This document shows positions 8,171 through 16,274 of a DNA stretch of 39,392 bases, one piece after another. A program made the translations under genes and the position numbers. The notes under the pieces were generated by a model, which was not told where the DNA came from, did no database searches, and saw nothing but the letters and a program-made list of their open reading frames with translations. Source of the stretch: Agrococcus beijingensis (GTDB lineage Bacteria > Actinomycetota > Actinomycetes > Actinomycetales > Microbacteriaceae); the NCBI RefSeq assembly GCF_030758955.1, contig NZ_CP132360.1, forward strand, positions 2,640,718 to 2,680,109. Reading direction: 5' to 3'. Position 1 is the first letter of the stretch; each line of letters starts with the position of its first letter.

Positions 8171-8200
8171 AGCGTAGCACGACTCCGGACGTACCCCCAA
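8171..8200 (-). promoter_or_regulatory. Promoter of tRNA-Lys
   Basis: On the minus strand, TTGGGG (8195-8200) and TACGCT (8171-8176) are separated by 18 bp, a good sigma-A-type arrangement. Transcription would start near 8164, giving about 15 nt of 5' leader before the tRNA. It lies in the region shared with the divergent peroxiredoxin gene. Confidence 0.6.
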
Positions 8201-8253
8201 CGCCCCGTGTCGGACCGTGCCGGGCAGCCCGCGGACGCTGGTTGGATGGGATC

Positions 8254-8724
8254 GTGACCCATCTCGAGCCCGGCATGCGCGCACCCGACTTCACGCTCCT
8301 CGATCAGGGCGGCAACCCCGTGTCGCTGGCCGACCTGCGGGGCCGCAGGGCGATCGTCTACTTCTACCCCGAGGCGCTCACCTCGGCCTGCCAGCAGCAG
8401 GCGTGCGACTTCCGGGATGCGGTGCCAGACCTCGGCGGGCACGGCTACGCGGTGGTCGGCATCTCGCGCGACCCGGTCGAGAAGCTCGCCCGGGCGCATG
8501 CGCTCGACGGCCTCACGTTCCCGCTCCTCAGCGATGAGGATCTCGCGGTGCATCGCGCCTGGGGCACCTTCGGCGAGAAGAACAGCTACGGCCGCATCGT
8601 CGAGGGCGTGCGCCGCTCGACCTTCGTGCTCGACGAGGCCGGCATCATCACCCACGCCTTCTACAACACCAAGGCGAAGGGCCACCTCGAGATGCTCGAC
8701 AAGCGGCTCGCCTTTCGGGGCTGA
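8254..8724 (+). CDS. Peroxiredoxin, Bcp/PrxQ type (thioredoxin-dependent thiol peroxidase)
   Basis: 156 residues from GTG 8254; longer upstream reading frames run through the tRNA promoter and are not credible. Thioredoxin-fold AhpC/TSA domain: APDFTLLDQGGNPVSLADLRG, then YFYPEALTSACQQQACDFRD, which contains the PxxxTxxC peroxidatic Cys46 and the resolving Cys51 spaced as in Bcp (C-x4-C). It reduces H2O2 and organic peroxides in the cytoplasm using thioredoxin. The usual DDTPGC sequence is EALTSAC here. TTGGAT 6 nt before the GTG could be a weak -10 of a leaderless message. Converges with the next gene, 6 nt apart. Confidence 0.92.
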   Translation: MTHLEPGMRAPDFTLLDQGGNPVSLADLRGRRAIVYFYPEALTSACQQQACDFRDAVPDLGGHGYAVVGISRDPVEKLARAHALDGLTFPLLSDEDLAVHRAWGTFGEKNSYGRIVEGVRRSTFVLDEAGIITHAFYNTKAKGHLEMLDKRLAFRG

Positions 8725-8730
8725 GACCGT

Positions 8731-9132
8731 TCAGCGCTCCTCGCGCCGCAGCCAGCCGGTGACGCTCTTGCGCAGCACCAGCGCGAAGACGGTGATCGCC
8801 AGCGCCGCCATGACGAGCGCCAGCGGCACGGGGCCCTGACCGCCGTCGAAGGTGCCGAGCGCGACCCCCAGCAGCAGCACGTGCCAGACGACGGCCGCCG
8901 CGCGCGACCACGCCTTGCCGTCGAGCATGGCCTTGCCGGCGACCGCCAGGAACAGCGCAGAGCCCGCCGCGAGCACCGCCAGGAACAGGCCGCCGCCGAT
9001 GTGCTCGAGCGGATCGCCGAGCGCCGAGACAGCGAGCCAGACGGCCAAGCCGATCATGCCGAGCCCCTCGAGCAGCATCAGGCCGCCGGCCCACGTCGCG
9101 GTCGCCGGACGGTCGCTCGAGACTTCACTCAC
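8731..9132 (-). CDS. Small four-helix membrane protein, hypothetical
   Basis: 133 residues from GTG 9132 (VSEVSSDRPATATWAGGL). Four hydrophobic segments: about 14-36 (GLMLLEGLGMIGLAVWLAV), 46-68, 78-94 and 103-120 (LALVMAALAITVFALVL), with a basic C-terminus (RKSVTGWLRREER). This looks like the common actinobacterial integral membrane protein often found near whiB1, but I cannot assign a function. Divergent from whiB1 with about 138 bp between starts. No strong Shine-Dalgarno. Confidence 0.78.
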   Translation of the reverse strand: MSEVSSDRPATATWAGGLMLLEGLGMIGLAVWLAVSALGDPLEHIGGGLFLAVLAAGSALFLAVAGKAMLDGKAWSRAAAVVWHVLLLGVALGTFDGGQGPVPLALVMAALAITVFALVLRKSVTGWLRREER

Positions 9133-9270
9133 AGAAGAAAACCCTTGCCTGTCGGTGGTGGCTGTGGAAACATAGAACGTCGGGCGGCAGTGCTGCAGCG
9201 CCCTCAGACTTCTGCGCCGCGATCGATCGCGATGCGCGACTTCCCCCTCCAATGTACAAGGAGCATGACT

Positions 9271-9519
9271 ATGGATTGGCGTGATGACGCTGCCTGCCTC
9301 ACGGTGGACCCCGAGCTCTTCTTCCCGGTCGGCAACACCGGCCCGGCGCTCGAGCAGATCGAGAAGGCGAAGGCCGTCTGCGCGACGTGCCCGGTGACCG
9401 AGATGTGCCTCCAGTACGCGCTCGAGACCAGCCAGGACTCCGGCGTGTGGGGCGGCCTCTCCGAGGACGAGCGCCGCGCGCTCAAGCGCCGCGCTGCTCG
9501 CGCCCGTCGCGCGGGCTGA
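9271..9519 (+). CDS. whiB1: WhiB1-type iron-sulfur transcription factor
   Basis: 82 residues from ATG 9271, which has AAGGAG (9258-9263) at 7 nt; an ATG at 9265 is in frame but only 1 nt from that site. Four cluster cysteines at 9, 37, 40 and 46 are at the same positions as in M. tuberculosis WhiB1, followed by the turn GVWGG (about 58-62) and the basic tail ERRALKRRAARARRAG. WhiB1 binds a NO-sensitive 4Fe-4S cluster, contacts the primary sigma factor, and is essential in mycobacteria. The neighbour PdtaS gene is the same as in M. tuberculosis (Rv3219/Rv3220c), which supports orthology. Confidence 0.95.
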   Translation: MDWRDDAACLTVDPELFFPVGNTGPALEQIEKAKAVCATCPVTEMCLQYALETSQDSGVWGGLSEDERRALKRRAARARRAG

Positions 9520-9535
9520 CCGCACCATACATCGC

Positions 9536-9565
9536 AAGCGGGGTCGCCGGAAGGCGGCCCCGCTT
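9536..9565. terminator. Bidirectional terminator hairpin between whiB1 and pdtaS
   Basis: A 13-bp stem (AAGCGGGGTCGCC, loop GGAA, GGCGGCCCCGCTT) with one G-T pair, 16 nt after the whiB1 stop. Placed between convergent genes; there is no T tract, as is common in GC-rich actinobacteria. Confidence 0.7.
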
Positions 9566-9603
9566 CGCTGTGTGCGGCCGGTCGTCGTCGGCCGCCCGCG
9601 GCG

Positions 9604-11115
9604 TCAGGGCTGCTCGGGCTCCCGGATGTACGCCAGCGGCACGCGCACGGTGACCTCGGTCCCCTCGACCGCCCTGGCGCCCCAGTCGATGGTGCCCGAC
9701 AGCTCACCGGTGACCAGCGTCTTCACGATCTGGGTGCCGAGGCCCGAGCCGACCCTGCCGGCCGGCAGGCCGATGCCGTTGTCGCACACCTGCACCGTGA
9801 GCCAGGCGTCGTCGCGTCGCGCCGTGATGCGCACGAGGCCGTCCTCCTTGCCGGGCAGTCCGTGCTCGACCGCGTTGGTCACGAGCTCGGTGAGCGCGAG
9901 CGCGAGCGGCGTCGCGTAGCCGCTCGGCAGCACCCCGAACGAGCCGATGCGCTCGGTGCGCACGTGCGAGCCGTGCATCGAGGCCACCTCGCTCGTCAGC
10001 CGCACCGCGCGGTCGAAGACGGCGTCGAAGTCGACCGATTGGCTCAGCCCTTCGGAGAGCGTGTCGTGCACCACGGCGATCGACGACACGCGACGCTCGG
10101 CGTCCTGCAGCGCGGTGCGCGCCTCCTCGCTCTTCGTCCGCCGCGACTGGATCCGCAGCAGCGCGGCGACGGTCTGCAGGTTGTTCTTCACGCGATGGTG
10201 GATCTCGCGGATCGTCGCGTCCTTCGTGATGAGCGTCTGCTCCTGCGCCCGCAGGTCGGTGACGTCGCGCACGAGCACGATGGCGCCGATCCGCTCGGCG
10301 CCGTGCCGCAGCGGCAGCGCGCGCAGCGACAGCGTCACGGTGCGGGTCTCGATGTCGGTTCGCCACGGCGCGCGGCCGGTGACGACGAGCGGCAGCGCCT
10401 CGTCGACCTCCTGCGAGTCGTCGATCAGGTCGGTCGTCGTCTCGGCGAGCGACTCCCCCTCGAGCTCGCCGCGGAAGCCGAGCCGCGTGAACGCCGACAG
10501 CGCGTTCGGGCTCGCGAAGGTCACCGTGCCCGCCTGGTCGAGCCGGATCAAGCCGTCGGATGCGCGCGCGGCGCCCCGGCGCGGACCGGACGGGGCCGCC
10601 TGGTCCGGGAAGTCGCCGGCCGCGATCATGCGGAACAGCTCGTCGGCGCACTCCTTCGAGGTGCGCTCGAGCCGGCCCGCGCTGCGCGTGTCGGCGTGGT
10701 TGGCGTGCCTGGTGATGACGGCGATGGGGCGGTCGATCACCTTCGTCGACGGCTCGACCTCGCGCCGCCGCACCGGGATCGCGCGCACCTTGGCGTCGGC
10801 CTCGACGCCCCAGGTCGGCGAGTCGCCGGAGAGCGAGACGCCCTCCTGGTAGGCGCGATCGACCTGCTCGCGCCAGGCGTTGCGCACCGGCTGACCGAGG
10901 ATGTCGCGGTAGAACAGCGTCGACGCGCCAGCGGGGCGCGCGTGCTGGGCCGCGATGTAGGCGTCGTCGTCGCCGGTCGGCAGCCACAGCACGATGTCGC
11001 CGATGGCGAGATCGGCCAGCAGCTGGAAGTCGGCGACCAGCCGGTGCAGCCATCGCATGTCGTCATCGCTCAGGTTGCCGTGGCGCTCGGCGATCGACGT
11101 CAGGCTCGTCACCAC
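9604..11115 (-). CDS. pdtaS: PdtaS-like sensor histidine kinase
   Basis: 503 residues, soluble. An N-terminal GAF-like domain (about 1-150: LLADLAIGDIVLWLPTGDDDAY), a PAS-like domain (about 180-290: DGLIRLDQAGTVTFASPNAL) and a HisKA_2-type transmitter: IREIHHRVKNNLQTVAALLR with phosphoacceptor His near 306, then the ATPase motifs ALTELVTNAVEHGL (N box), VCDNGIGLP (G1) and GSGLGTQIVKTL (G2). In mycobacteria PdtaS phosphorylates the ANTAR response regulator PdtaR, an RNA-binding antiterminator; PdtaR is not in this window. Two GTG codons in tandem open the gene, 1 nt after the upstream ATPase stop, so it may be translationally coupled; a TACGCT 3-6 nt upstream could alternatively make it leaderless. 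Confidence 0.92.
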   Translation of the reverse strand: MVTSLTSIAERHGNLSDDDMRWLHRLVADFQLLADLAIGDIVLWLPTGDDDAYIAAQHARPAGASTLFYRDILGQPVRNAWREQVDRAYQEGVSLSGDSPTWGVEADAKVRAIPVRRREVEPSTKVIDRPIAVITRHANHADTRSAGRLERTSKECADELFRMIAAGDFPDQAAPSGPRRGAARASDGLIRLDQAGTVTFASPNALSAFTRLGFRGELEGESLAETTTDLIDDSQEVDEALPLVVTGRAPWRTDIETRTVTLSLRALPLRHGAERIGAIVLVRDVTDLRAQEQTLITKDATIREIHHRVKNNLQTVAALLRIQSRRTKSEEARTALQDAERRVSSIAVVHDTLSEGLSQSVDFDAVFDRAVRLTSEVASMHGSHVRTERIGSFGVLPSGYATPLALALTELVTNAVEHGLPGKEDGLVRITARRDDAWLTVQVCDNGIGLPAGRVGSGLGTQIVKTLVTGELSGTIDWGARAVEGTEVTVRVPLAYIREPEQP

Positions 11116-11116
11116 T

Positions 11117-12370
11117 TCAGCGTAGTGCCGCGCGCCAGGCTCGCCGTGGCCGCTCGGCGGCCCGCAGCGACGCGCGGCTCACGGGGGCCTCCTGCGGCAG
11201 CAGCGCCGTCGCGAGCTCCTGCACCTTGCGGCGCAGCCGCGAGCGCCCCGCGACGTCGACCAGCGGCCGGCCCTCGAGCAGCGCCGCGTCGGCGGCGCGC
11301 CCGTCGAACGGCCAGCAGGCCTCCGGCGTCACCTGCGCGAGCCGGCGCAGGGTCTCCTGCACGGCGCGCTCGGGCGCGATGCCGATGGCGGATGCGCGCA
11401 CCTTGTTCACGACGACGCGCACGCGGGCCTGCGGCACCAGGTCGCGCAGCTCGGGCAGCGCCCGCACGAGCCGAGCGATGCCGACCGCGTCGCCGCCGGC
11501 GACCGCGACGACCTCGTCAGCAGCCTCGAGCGCCGCGAGCGTGGCGGCATGGCGGCGCGGCGCGAACAGGTCGCTGGAGATCTCCTCGTCGCGCTCGAGG
11601 CTGGCGGCCACGTCGACGACCGTCCAGTCGGCCCAGTCGCGGCAGCGCTCGAGCACCTCGGCGACCCGCTCCGCGCCGAGCTCGGGCCAGCGGCTCGCGC
11701 GGCCGATGCCGGTGAGCACCCGCAGCGTGCCGCCCATCGTGGGCACCTGCTGCGCGATGCGGTCGAGCTCGTCCACGGTGAGGCTGCCGGCACGGGCCAG
11801 TCGCGCGGCGGCGGCGAAGCCGGGCGACTCGTCGAGCAGGCCGAGGGCGGGTGCGATCGACGCGCTCGTGGTGTCGGCGTCGACGAGCGCGACGCGCTGA
11901 CCGAGCACCGCGAGCTCGGCGGCCAGCGCGATCGCGGCGGTCGTGCGCCCCGGCGCCCCCGCCGGGCCCCACACCGCCAGCACGCGTCCGCGCGCTCGCT
12001 CCTCCTTCGGGGTCTGCTCGGCCGACGGCGCGACCGCGCCCTCGATCGCCGCGAAGCCGTCGGCCCAGGCGACCGCGTCGAGGCCCAGCGTCTGCGCGCG
12101 GGCGCGCTCGGGCGCGTCGTCGGCGAGCGCGACCAGTCGGAGGCCGCGCTGGTCGCAGACCTCCACCAGGGCGCGGGTGGCGTGATGCTCGCTCGCGACC
12201 ACCAGCACGACGTCGATGCGCGGCTCGGCGTCGGCAGGTCGGGCGGCGAGCCGCTCGATGAGGTCGGCGGCGGTCGCGGCGCGGATGGCGACGCGGTGCC
12301 CGTGGCGTGCGGCCTCGCGGACGATCGCGTCCTCGCGCTCCAGGGGCGCCGAGACGGCGATGCCGATCAC
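11117..12370 (-). CDS. MinD/CpaE-like P-loop ATPase
   Basis: 417 residues from the GTG overlapping the SAF gene stop by 4 nt. Residues 1-130 form a receiver-like region (VVLVVASEHHATRALVEVC), as in CpaE. Then a deviant Walker A, VWGPAGAPGRTTAAIALA (about 134-151), a switch segment LVDADTTSASIAPALGL, and later VVDVAASLERDEEI and VVVNKVR. CpaE/MinD ATPases position membrane machinery; CpaE is part of Tad pilus systems. No tad/flp secretion genes are in this window, so a pilus role is inferred only from family and from the CpaB-like partner. A lysine in the usual signature position is replaced by Arg in GRTT, common in this subgroup. Confidence 0.85.
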   Translation of the reverse strand: MIGIAVSAPLEREDAIVREAARHGHRVAIRAATAADLIERLAARPADAEPRIDVVLVVASEHHATRALVEVCDQRGLRLVALADDAPERARAQTLGLDAVAWADGFAAIEGAVAPSAEQTPKEERARGRVLAVWGPAGAPGRTTAAIALAAELAVLGQRVALVDADTTSASIAPALGLLDESPGFAAAARLARAGSLTVDELDRIAQQVPTMGGTLRVLTGIGRASRWPELGAERVAEVLERCRDWADWTVVDVAASLERDEEISSDLFAPRRHAATLAALEAADEVVAVAGGDAVGIARLVRALPELRDLVPQARVRVVVNKVRASAIGIAPERAVQETLRRLAQVTPEACWPFDGRAADAALLEGRPLVDVAGRSRLRRKVQELATALLPQEAPVSRASLRAAERPRRAWRAALR

Positions 12371-12978
12371 GGCGCCGACCCCACCGGCTGCGCCAGCGGC
12401 ACGACGCTCAGCGCGTGCTCGTTCGAGACGGCCTCGAGCAGCAGGGCCGTCTGGTCGCGCGGCACCAGCAGCTCGAGCTGGGTGCCGGCGGAGGCGAGGA
12501 TGCCCTCGTCCTCCAGCAGGCCCACCACGATCGCGTCGTCGACGAGCACCGACGGCGCCGCGAACCCCTCGTCGCCCGGCGCGGCCGTCCAGACATCGAC
12601 CAGCGCCCCGGCGCGCACCGCGCTCGGCAGCGCGCCCTCGACGTCGATCACGACGGCGGCGCGCTCATCGCCCGCCGCGTCGCCGAGCGCGCGCAACGGC
12701 AGCACCTCGCCCTCGCCCACCGTCGCGGCGACCACCATCCCGACCGGGTCCGCGGACGCATCCAGGTATCGGTCCTGCGCCTGCGGCAGGCGGACATCGA
12801 TCGGCTGCACGTCGCCTGCGGCGATCGTCTCGCCCGGCAGCAGCGTGCGCGTGGCCGACCAGGCGGTCTCGGTGCGCGCCGACTGCTGCACCACGAGCCA
12901 CACGCCCGCGAGCGACGCGAGCACCAGCACGACGCCGATCACGAGCCGCGGATCCAGCCAGGTGCGGGATGCTGCCAT
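12367..12978 (-). CDS. SAF-domain protein (CpaB/RcpC-like)
   Basis: 203 residues from ATG 12978, preceded by an excellent GGAGGAGA Shine-Dalgarno. One N-terminal membrane helix (LVIGVVLVLASLAGVWLVV, about 12-31) and then an SAF domain (about 38-100: TRTLLPGETIAAGDVQPIDV, GEVLPLRALGD) followed by a beta-rich tail with VRAGALVDVWTAAPG. SAF domains occur in Tad pilus CpaB and flagellar FlgA. It should face outside the membrane. It is the first gene of the SAF-MinD-PdtaS run and diverges from the HTH gene at 13087. Confidence 0.85.
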   Translation of the reverse strand: MAASRTWLDPRLVIGVVLVLASLAGVWLVVQQSARTETAWSATRTLLPGETIAAGDVQPIDVRLPQAQDRYLDASADPVGMVVAATVGEGEVLPLRALGDAAGDERAAVVIDVEGALPSAVRAGALVDVWTAAPGDEGFAAPSVLVDDAIVVGLLEDEGILASAGTQLELLVPRDQTALLLEAVSNEHALSVVPLAQPVGSAP

Positions 12979-13086
12979 GGTCTCCTCCTCGTCGACGGCA
13001 CGAGCGTGGCAGGAGCGCGACGGGCGTCGCTGAAGTTCTCCACAGGGTCGCCGCACGTCGGCGCCGACTGGCCCACAATGGCTTCC

Positions 13087-13335
13087 ATGTCGATCGAAGC
13101 CCGCCGCTTCCTCGCCGTCGCCGACGTCGCCGAGGTGCTCGGCACGTCGCCCGCCGCGGTGGTCGACCTGCTCGAGGAGGGCTCGCTGCTGGGCGTGCGC
13201 GTGCGCGGCGCGTGGCGCGTCGCCGACGACGAGGTGCAGGCCTGGATCGATCGCGAGATCGAGCTGGAGCGGCGCCGCGGGCTGTGGCGGCAGGCGCAGT
13301 CTGCGAGCATCGCCGACCTGTTCGGCGAGCGGTAG
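13087..13335 (+). CDS. Excisionase/MerR-type helix-turn-helix protein
   Basis: 82 residues from ATG 13087. Residues 7-56 (FLAVADVAEVLGTSPAAVVD, then LLEEGSLLGVRVRGAWRVADDE) are a HTH_17 winged helix as in excisionases and small MerR-like proteins. A CACAAT 7 nt before the start could be a weak -10 of a leaderless message; no Shine-Dalgarno is present. It is divergent from the SAF gene (108 bp between starts) and could regulate it. Members of this type are chromosomally conserved in Microbacteriaceae, so no prophage link is implied. Confidence 0.85.
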   Translation: MSIEARRFLAVADVAEVLGTSPAAVVDLLEEGSLLGVRVRGAWRVADDEVQAWIDREIELERRRGLWRQAQSASIADLFGER

Positions 13336-13370
13336 CCGACGCCCGCCGTGCCTGGAACGCGCAGGGCGCG

Positions 13371-13940
13371 TCAGGGCATCCGCACCCAGTCGAATGCCGA
13401 GAACGGCACGACCCGCCACGAGCGCACGCTGCTGCGGCGCGGATGCTCGCCCGGCTCGTGCACCGCGAGGTCGAGGTGGTCGCGCCCGACCCGGTCGATG
13501 GTGCCCGACACCGGCATCGTGCCCTCGAGGATGACCGCGGCACGGCGGCGGGCGAGGTCGCGCAGCGCGAAGGCGAAGCTCAGCCGCGCCTGCAGGTCGC
13601 CGGCCTCCTTCGCCGGCCGCACCGAGGCCGCCGCGCCGTCGGCGTCGAGCTCGATGCCGGCGATGGCGTGCAGCGGCACGATCGCGCCGGTGTCGGCGGG
13701 CGCGCCCTCGAGCACGATGCCGTTCAGCCAGTCGCGGCCGAGCGCCATCCGGCGCAGGCGCAGCCGCGCGCCGCCGCGCAGCGCGAGGTCGAGCTGCCGG
13801 GGCGCGGCGGCGATGCGGTCGCGCAGCTCGAGGCGGCCGACGCGGAAGCGCTCCTCCTCGGCCTCGAGGTCGCGCCGCTCGGCGCCCAGCTCGGCCTCGA
13901 GCTGGCTCTCGAGATCGTCGAACAGGTCCTCGAAGCGCAC
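13371..13940 (-). CDS. Conserved hypothetical protein with N-terminal helical region
   Basis: 189 residues from GTG 13940 (VRFEDLFDDLESQLEAELGA); a TAGATT 7 nt upstream suggests a leaderless message. The first 55 residues are charged and helical (ERRDLEAEEERFRVGRLELR), then a beta-rich part (LDLALRGGARLRLRRMALGR, GAIVPLHAIAGIELDADG), and a C-terminus ending WRVVPFSAFDWVRMP. I recall similar proteins as unnamed actinobacterial families but cannot name a function. Converges with the HTH gene, 35 bp apart. Confidence 0.75.
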   Translation of the reverse strand: MRFEDLFDDLESQLEAELGAERRDLEAEEERFRVGRLELRDRIAAAPRQLDLALRGGARLRLRRMALGRDWLNGIVLEGAPADTGAIVPLHAIAGIELDADGAAASVRPAKEAGDLQARLSFAFALRDLARRRAAVILEGTMPVSGTIDRVGRDHLDLAVHEPGEHPRRSSVRSWRVVPFSAFDWVRMP

Positions 13941-14083
13941 GACGGCGAATCTAACCGTCGCCGGACCCGGTCTGTCGAGCGTTCTCCACAGGGGAGTTCT
14001 GCCCATCCCCTGCCCCGCACGTTTCCGGCTACCTTCGCCCCACGGTGCCACCGCGGGCCGCCAGCGGATGCGAGGGGGCAGCG

Positions 14084-14497
14084 GTGAGCACGCAGCGACG
14101 ACGGATGAACTCCGTGGATGCCGAGGAGTTCTTCGACTTCCAGCCGTGCTCGTCGGAGGGTCTGCCCGATCCCGTGCCGCTGATCGAGAACCTCGCGAGC
14201 AGCGTGATCGAGATCCTGCTGGGCGTGCGCGACGTGCAGCAGATCGCCCGCTGGGTCACCGAGACCACCTACGACCAGCTCACCGAGCGGGCGCTGACCG
14301 CTCGGCGCCGCCGCGCGGGCCAGTCGCACCGCGCGGTGCCCGGCTTCGCCGTCAGCGCCGTGCGCGCCTGCCACTCGGCCGACGGCGTGGTCGAGGGCTC
14401 GGCGGTGGTCCGCTCGGCCGGGCGCACGCGCGCCGTCGCGATCCGGCTGGAGGGGCTCGACGGGCGCTGGCGCGCGACCTCCGTGAACGTGCTGTGA
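14084..14497 (+). CDS. Rv3235-like protein (DUF6459 suspected)
   Basis: 137 residues from GTG 14084, with AGGGGG (14073-14078) 5 nt before it and TACCTT at 14030-14035 as a possible -10. Sequence includes NLASSVIEILLGVRDVQQIA, WVTETTYDQLTERA and a C-terminal beta part (VVRSAGRTRAVAIRLEGLDG, RWRATSVNV). The layout matches the small family named after M. tuberculosis Rv3235, found near secA in many actinobacteria; it is sometimes misnamed a dehydrogenase. Function unknown, cytoplasmic. Confidence 0.78.
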   Translation: MSTQRRRMNSVDAEEFFDFQPCSSEGLPDPVPLIENLASSVIEILLGVRDVQQIARWVTETTYDQLTERALTARRRRAGQSHRAVPGFAVSAVRACHSADGVVEGSAVVRSAGRTRAVAIRLEGLDGRWRATSVNVL

Positions 14498-14511
14498 CGC
14501 GAGCATGCAGG

Positions 14512-14543
14512 GAGGTGAGCGTGCACTGAGGTGAGCGTGCACT
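14512..14543. repeat. Two tandem copies of a 16-bp unit
   Basis: GAGGTGAGCGTGCACT occurs twice, perfectly and without a gap, just after the stop of the Rv3235-like gene. GTGCAC is itself palindromic and also occurs in the 36-bp array at 36.2 kb. Confidence 0.85.
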
Positions 14544-14580
14544 GGCGAGAACGAGCACCGACGAGACCGTGCCCAGTCCG

Positions 14581-14883
14581 CTAGGCGCGGGGCTGCTCCT
14601 CGCCCGGCGACTCGGGCCGAGCGTCGGCCGTGGGCTCCGACGCGGCGTCCAGGGACGCATCCGCCGTCACGGGCGCCGCGGCGGCGGCGTCGCGCTCGGC
14701 GAGCTCCGCCTCGATGCGCTCGCGCGCCTCGGCACGGTTGTTGATGCGCGTGACCTGGCGGAAGAACACGAACATCAGCGCGATGACGACGACGCCGATC
14801 AGCGCCGTGGCCAGGAAGCCCTCCCAGCCGGGGGTCACCTGGTTGGGGTCGAAGCCCAGGTCGTCGGGGGTGGTCGGCGTCAT
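14581..14883 (-). CDS. Small single-pass membrane protein
   Basis: 100 residues; ATG overlaps the mca stop by one base (TGATG), with AGGAGG just upstream. One membrane helix (FLATALIGVVVIALMFVFF, about 23-41), then a basic segment (RQVTRINNRAEARERIEAEL) and an Ala/Pro/Glu-rich disordered tail. A small protein of this form commonly follows mca in Microbacteriaceae. No function can be given. Confidence 0.82.
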   Translation of the reverse strand: MTPTTPDDLGFDPNQVTPGWEGFLATALIGVVVIALMFVFFRQVTRINNRAEARERIEAELAERDAAAAAPVTADASLDAASEPTADARPESPGEEQPRA

Positions 14884-15743
14884 CAGTCCTCCTCGACGCC
14901 TGCGAACAGGTCGTCCTCGGTGCCCTCGCGCGCCACGCGCGATCGCACCAGCTCGTAGTCATCGGTCGGCCACGCCTGCCGCAGCAGGTCGTTCGGCCAG
15001 AAGAAGAAGCGCGACTCGGGGTCGACCTGGCTCGCGTGCGAGCGCAGCGCCACGTCGCGCGCGTCGAGGTGCGCGCCGACGTCGACGCGCGTCGTCAGCG
15101 TGTGCCCGCGCTCGCCCAGGCGCGCCGCCCACTCGCGCACGAACGGCAGCCGCTCGTCGTCGGGGTCGGTCGCCTCGAGCGCGCCCAGCAGCGCCTGCAG
15201 GCGCGGCCCGCTCATCGAGCGGTCGTAGTAGACCTTCTGCACCTGCCACGGCTCGCCCAGCTCGGGCAGACCCTCGGCGGCGTGCTCGACCGCCCACATC
15301 GTCACCTCGTGGCAGCGGATGTGATCGGGGTGCGGGTAGCCGCCCATCTCGTCGTACGTGACGACCACCTGCGGCCGCAACCGCCGGATGAGCCGCACCA
15401 GCGGACGGCCGGAGATCTCGAGCGGCAGGGTCGCGAACGAGAGCGCGCGCAGCGGCTCGCCGACGTCGGGCAGCCCCGAGTCGACGTAGCCCAGCCACAC
15501 GTGGTCGATGCCGAGCGCCGCCTGCGCGCCCGCCATCTCGAGCCGACGCACGCCGGTGATGTCGCGCGCGGCGCGGTGCAGCGGCTCGAAGCGCTCGTTG
15601 AGCACGCTGCCGCTCTCGCCGTTCGTGCAGGAGACGACCGTCACCTGCGCGCCCTCCGCGACGTAGCGGGCGAGGGTGGCGGCACCCTTGCTCGACTCGT
15701 CGTCGGGATGCGCATGCACCGCGAGCAGGCGTCGCACGATCAC
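14883..15743 (-). CDS. mca: Mycothiol S-conjugate amidase (Mca), PIG-L family
   Basis: 286 residues from GTG 15743, with GGGGGAG 5 nt upstream; GTG 15737 is an alternative. Zinc-binding motif AHPDDESSKGAAT (residues 11-23) with the AHPDDE signature, and the second metal histidine in GYPHPDHIRCHE. Mca cleaves mycothiol conjugates to a mercapturic acid and GlcN-Ins, part of thiol-based detoxification in actinobacteria; MshB is the closest paralogue, which deacetylates GlcNAc-Ins. The DUF4307 and greA neighbours are the usual setting of Mca, which favours that over MshB. Confidence 0.92.
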   Translation of the reverse strand: MIVRRLLAVHAHPDDESSKGAATLARYVAEGAQVTVVSCTNGESGSVLNERFEPLHRAARDITGVRRLEMAGAQAALGIDHVWLGYVDSGLPDVGEPLRALSFATLPLEISGRPLVRLIRRLRPQVVVTYDEMGGYPHPDHIRCHEVTMWAVEHAAEGLPELGEPWQVQKVYYDRSMSGPRLQALLGALEATDPDDERLPFVREWAARLGERGHTLTTRVDVGAHLDARDVALRSHASQVDPESRFFFWPNDLLRQAWPTDDYELVRSRVAREGTEDDLFAGVEED

Positions 15744-15826
15744 TCCCTCTCCCCCGCGGCCCCGGCCGCCGCACGGCGCGACAGATAGGCTGGAACCGCT
15801 CCCCCATCCTCCCACGACAGGCTCCC

Positions 15827-16219
15827 ATGACCGATCTGCAGGCACGCTACGGCCGCACGCGCAGCTGGTCGCGACAGCAGCGGCTGCTCGGCATCGCCGC
15901 GGGCCTGGTCATGCTGCTGACCGCCACGCTCTGGATCTGGTGGGTGGGCACGGATCCCGCGCGCACGAGCCTCCAGGCGCGCGACCTCGGCTACGAGATC
16001 GTCGACGACACCACGATCCGCGTGGTGTTCGACGTGAGCGTCGAGGCGGGCACGCCGGTGACCTGCGCGGTCGAGGCGCTCAGCAGCGACTACAGCATCG
16101 TCGGCTGGCAGGAGGTGGAGCTGCCGGTGACCGACGCCTTCAGCTCGACCCACGTCGTCGAGCTGCGCACGAGCAAGCGGCCGACGACAGGATTGGTCTC
16201 GGAGTGCTGGCTGTCGTAG
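15827..16219 (+). CDS. DUF4307 membrane protein
   Basis: 130 residues from ATG 15827; a TAGGCT at 15786-15791 could be its -10, giving a leader of about 28 nt. One N-terminal membrane helix (LLGIAAGLVMLLTATLWIWW, about 20-39), followed by an extracytoplasmic beta sandwich (DDTTIRVVFDVSVEAGTPVT, CAVEAL, TSKRPTTGLVSECWLS) with two cysteines that could pair. DUF4307 genes sit between mca and greA across actinobacteria. Function unknown. Confidence 0.88.
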   Translation: MTDLQARYGRTRSWSRQQRLLGIAAGLVMLLTATLWIWWVGTDPARTSLQARDLGYEIVDDTTIRVVFDVSVEAGTPVTCAVEALSSDYSIVGWQEVELPVTDAFSSTHVVELRTSKRPTTGLVSECWLS

Positions 16220-16231
16220 CATGGAGGTTGG

Positions 16232-16252
16232 ACCGGCCCACTCGGGGCCGGT
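16232..16252 (+). terminator. Hairpin in the greA leader
   Basis: ACCGGCCC, loop ACTCG, GGGCCGGT: a perfect 8-bp stem followed by TCTGT. It lies between the DUF4307 stop and greA, either as a weak terminator or as a 5' leader structure of greA. A TAGCAT at about 16217-16222 overlapping the previous stop could be the greA -10 (with TTGGTC about 18 bp upstream). Confidence 0.4.
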
Positions 16253-16274
16253 TCTGTGCATATCAGGAGACGAC

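Noticed and set aside
11117..12978. A Tad pilus locus
   Set aside because: Only CpaB- and CpaE-like genes are present; no TadA ATPase, TadBC, prepilin or prepilin peptidase is visible.
13087..13335. Excisionase of a prophage
   Set aside because: The HTH type is shared with excisionases, but no integrase or phage gene is near and neighbours are core genes.
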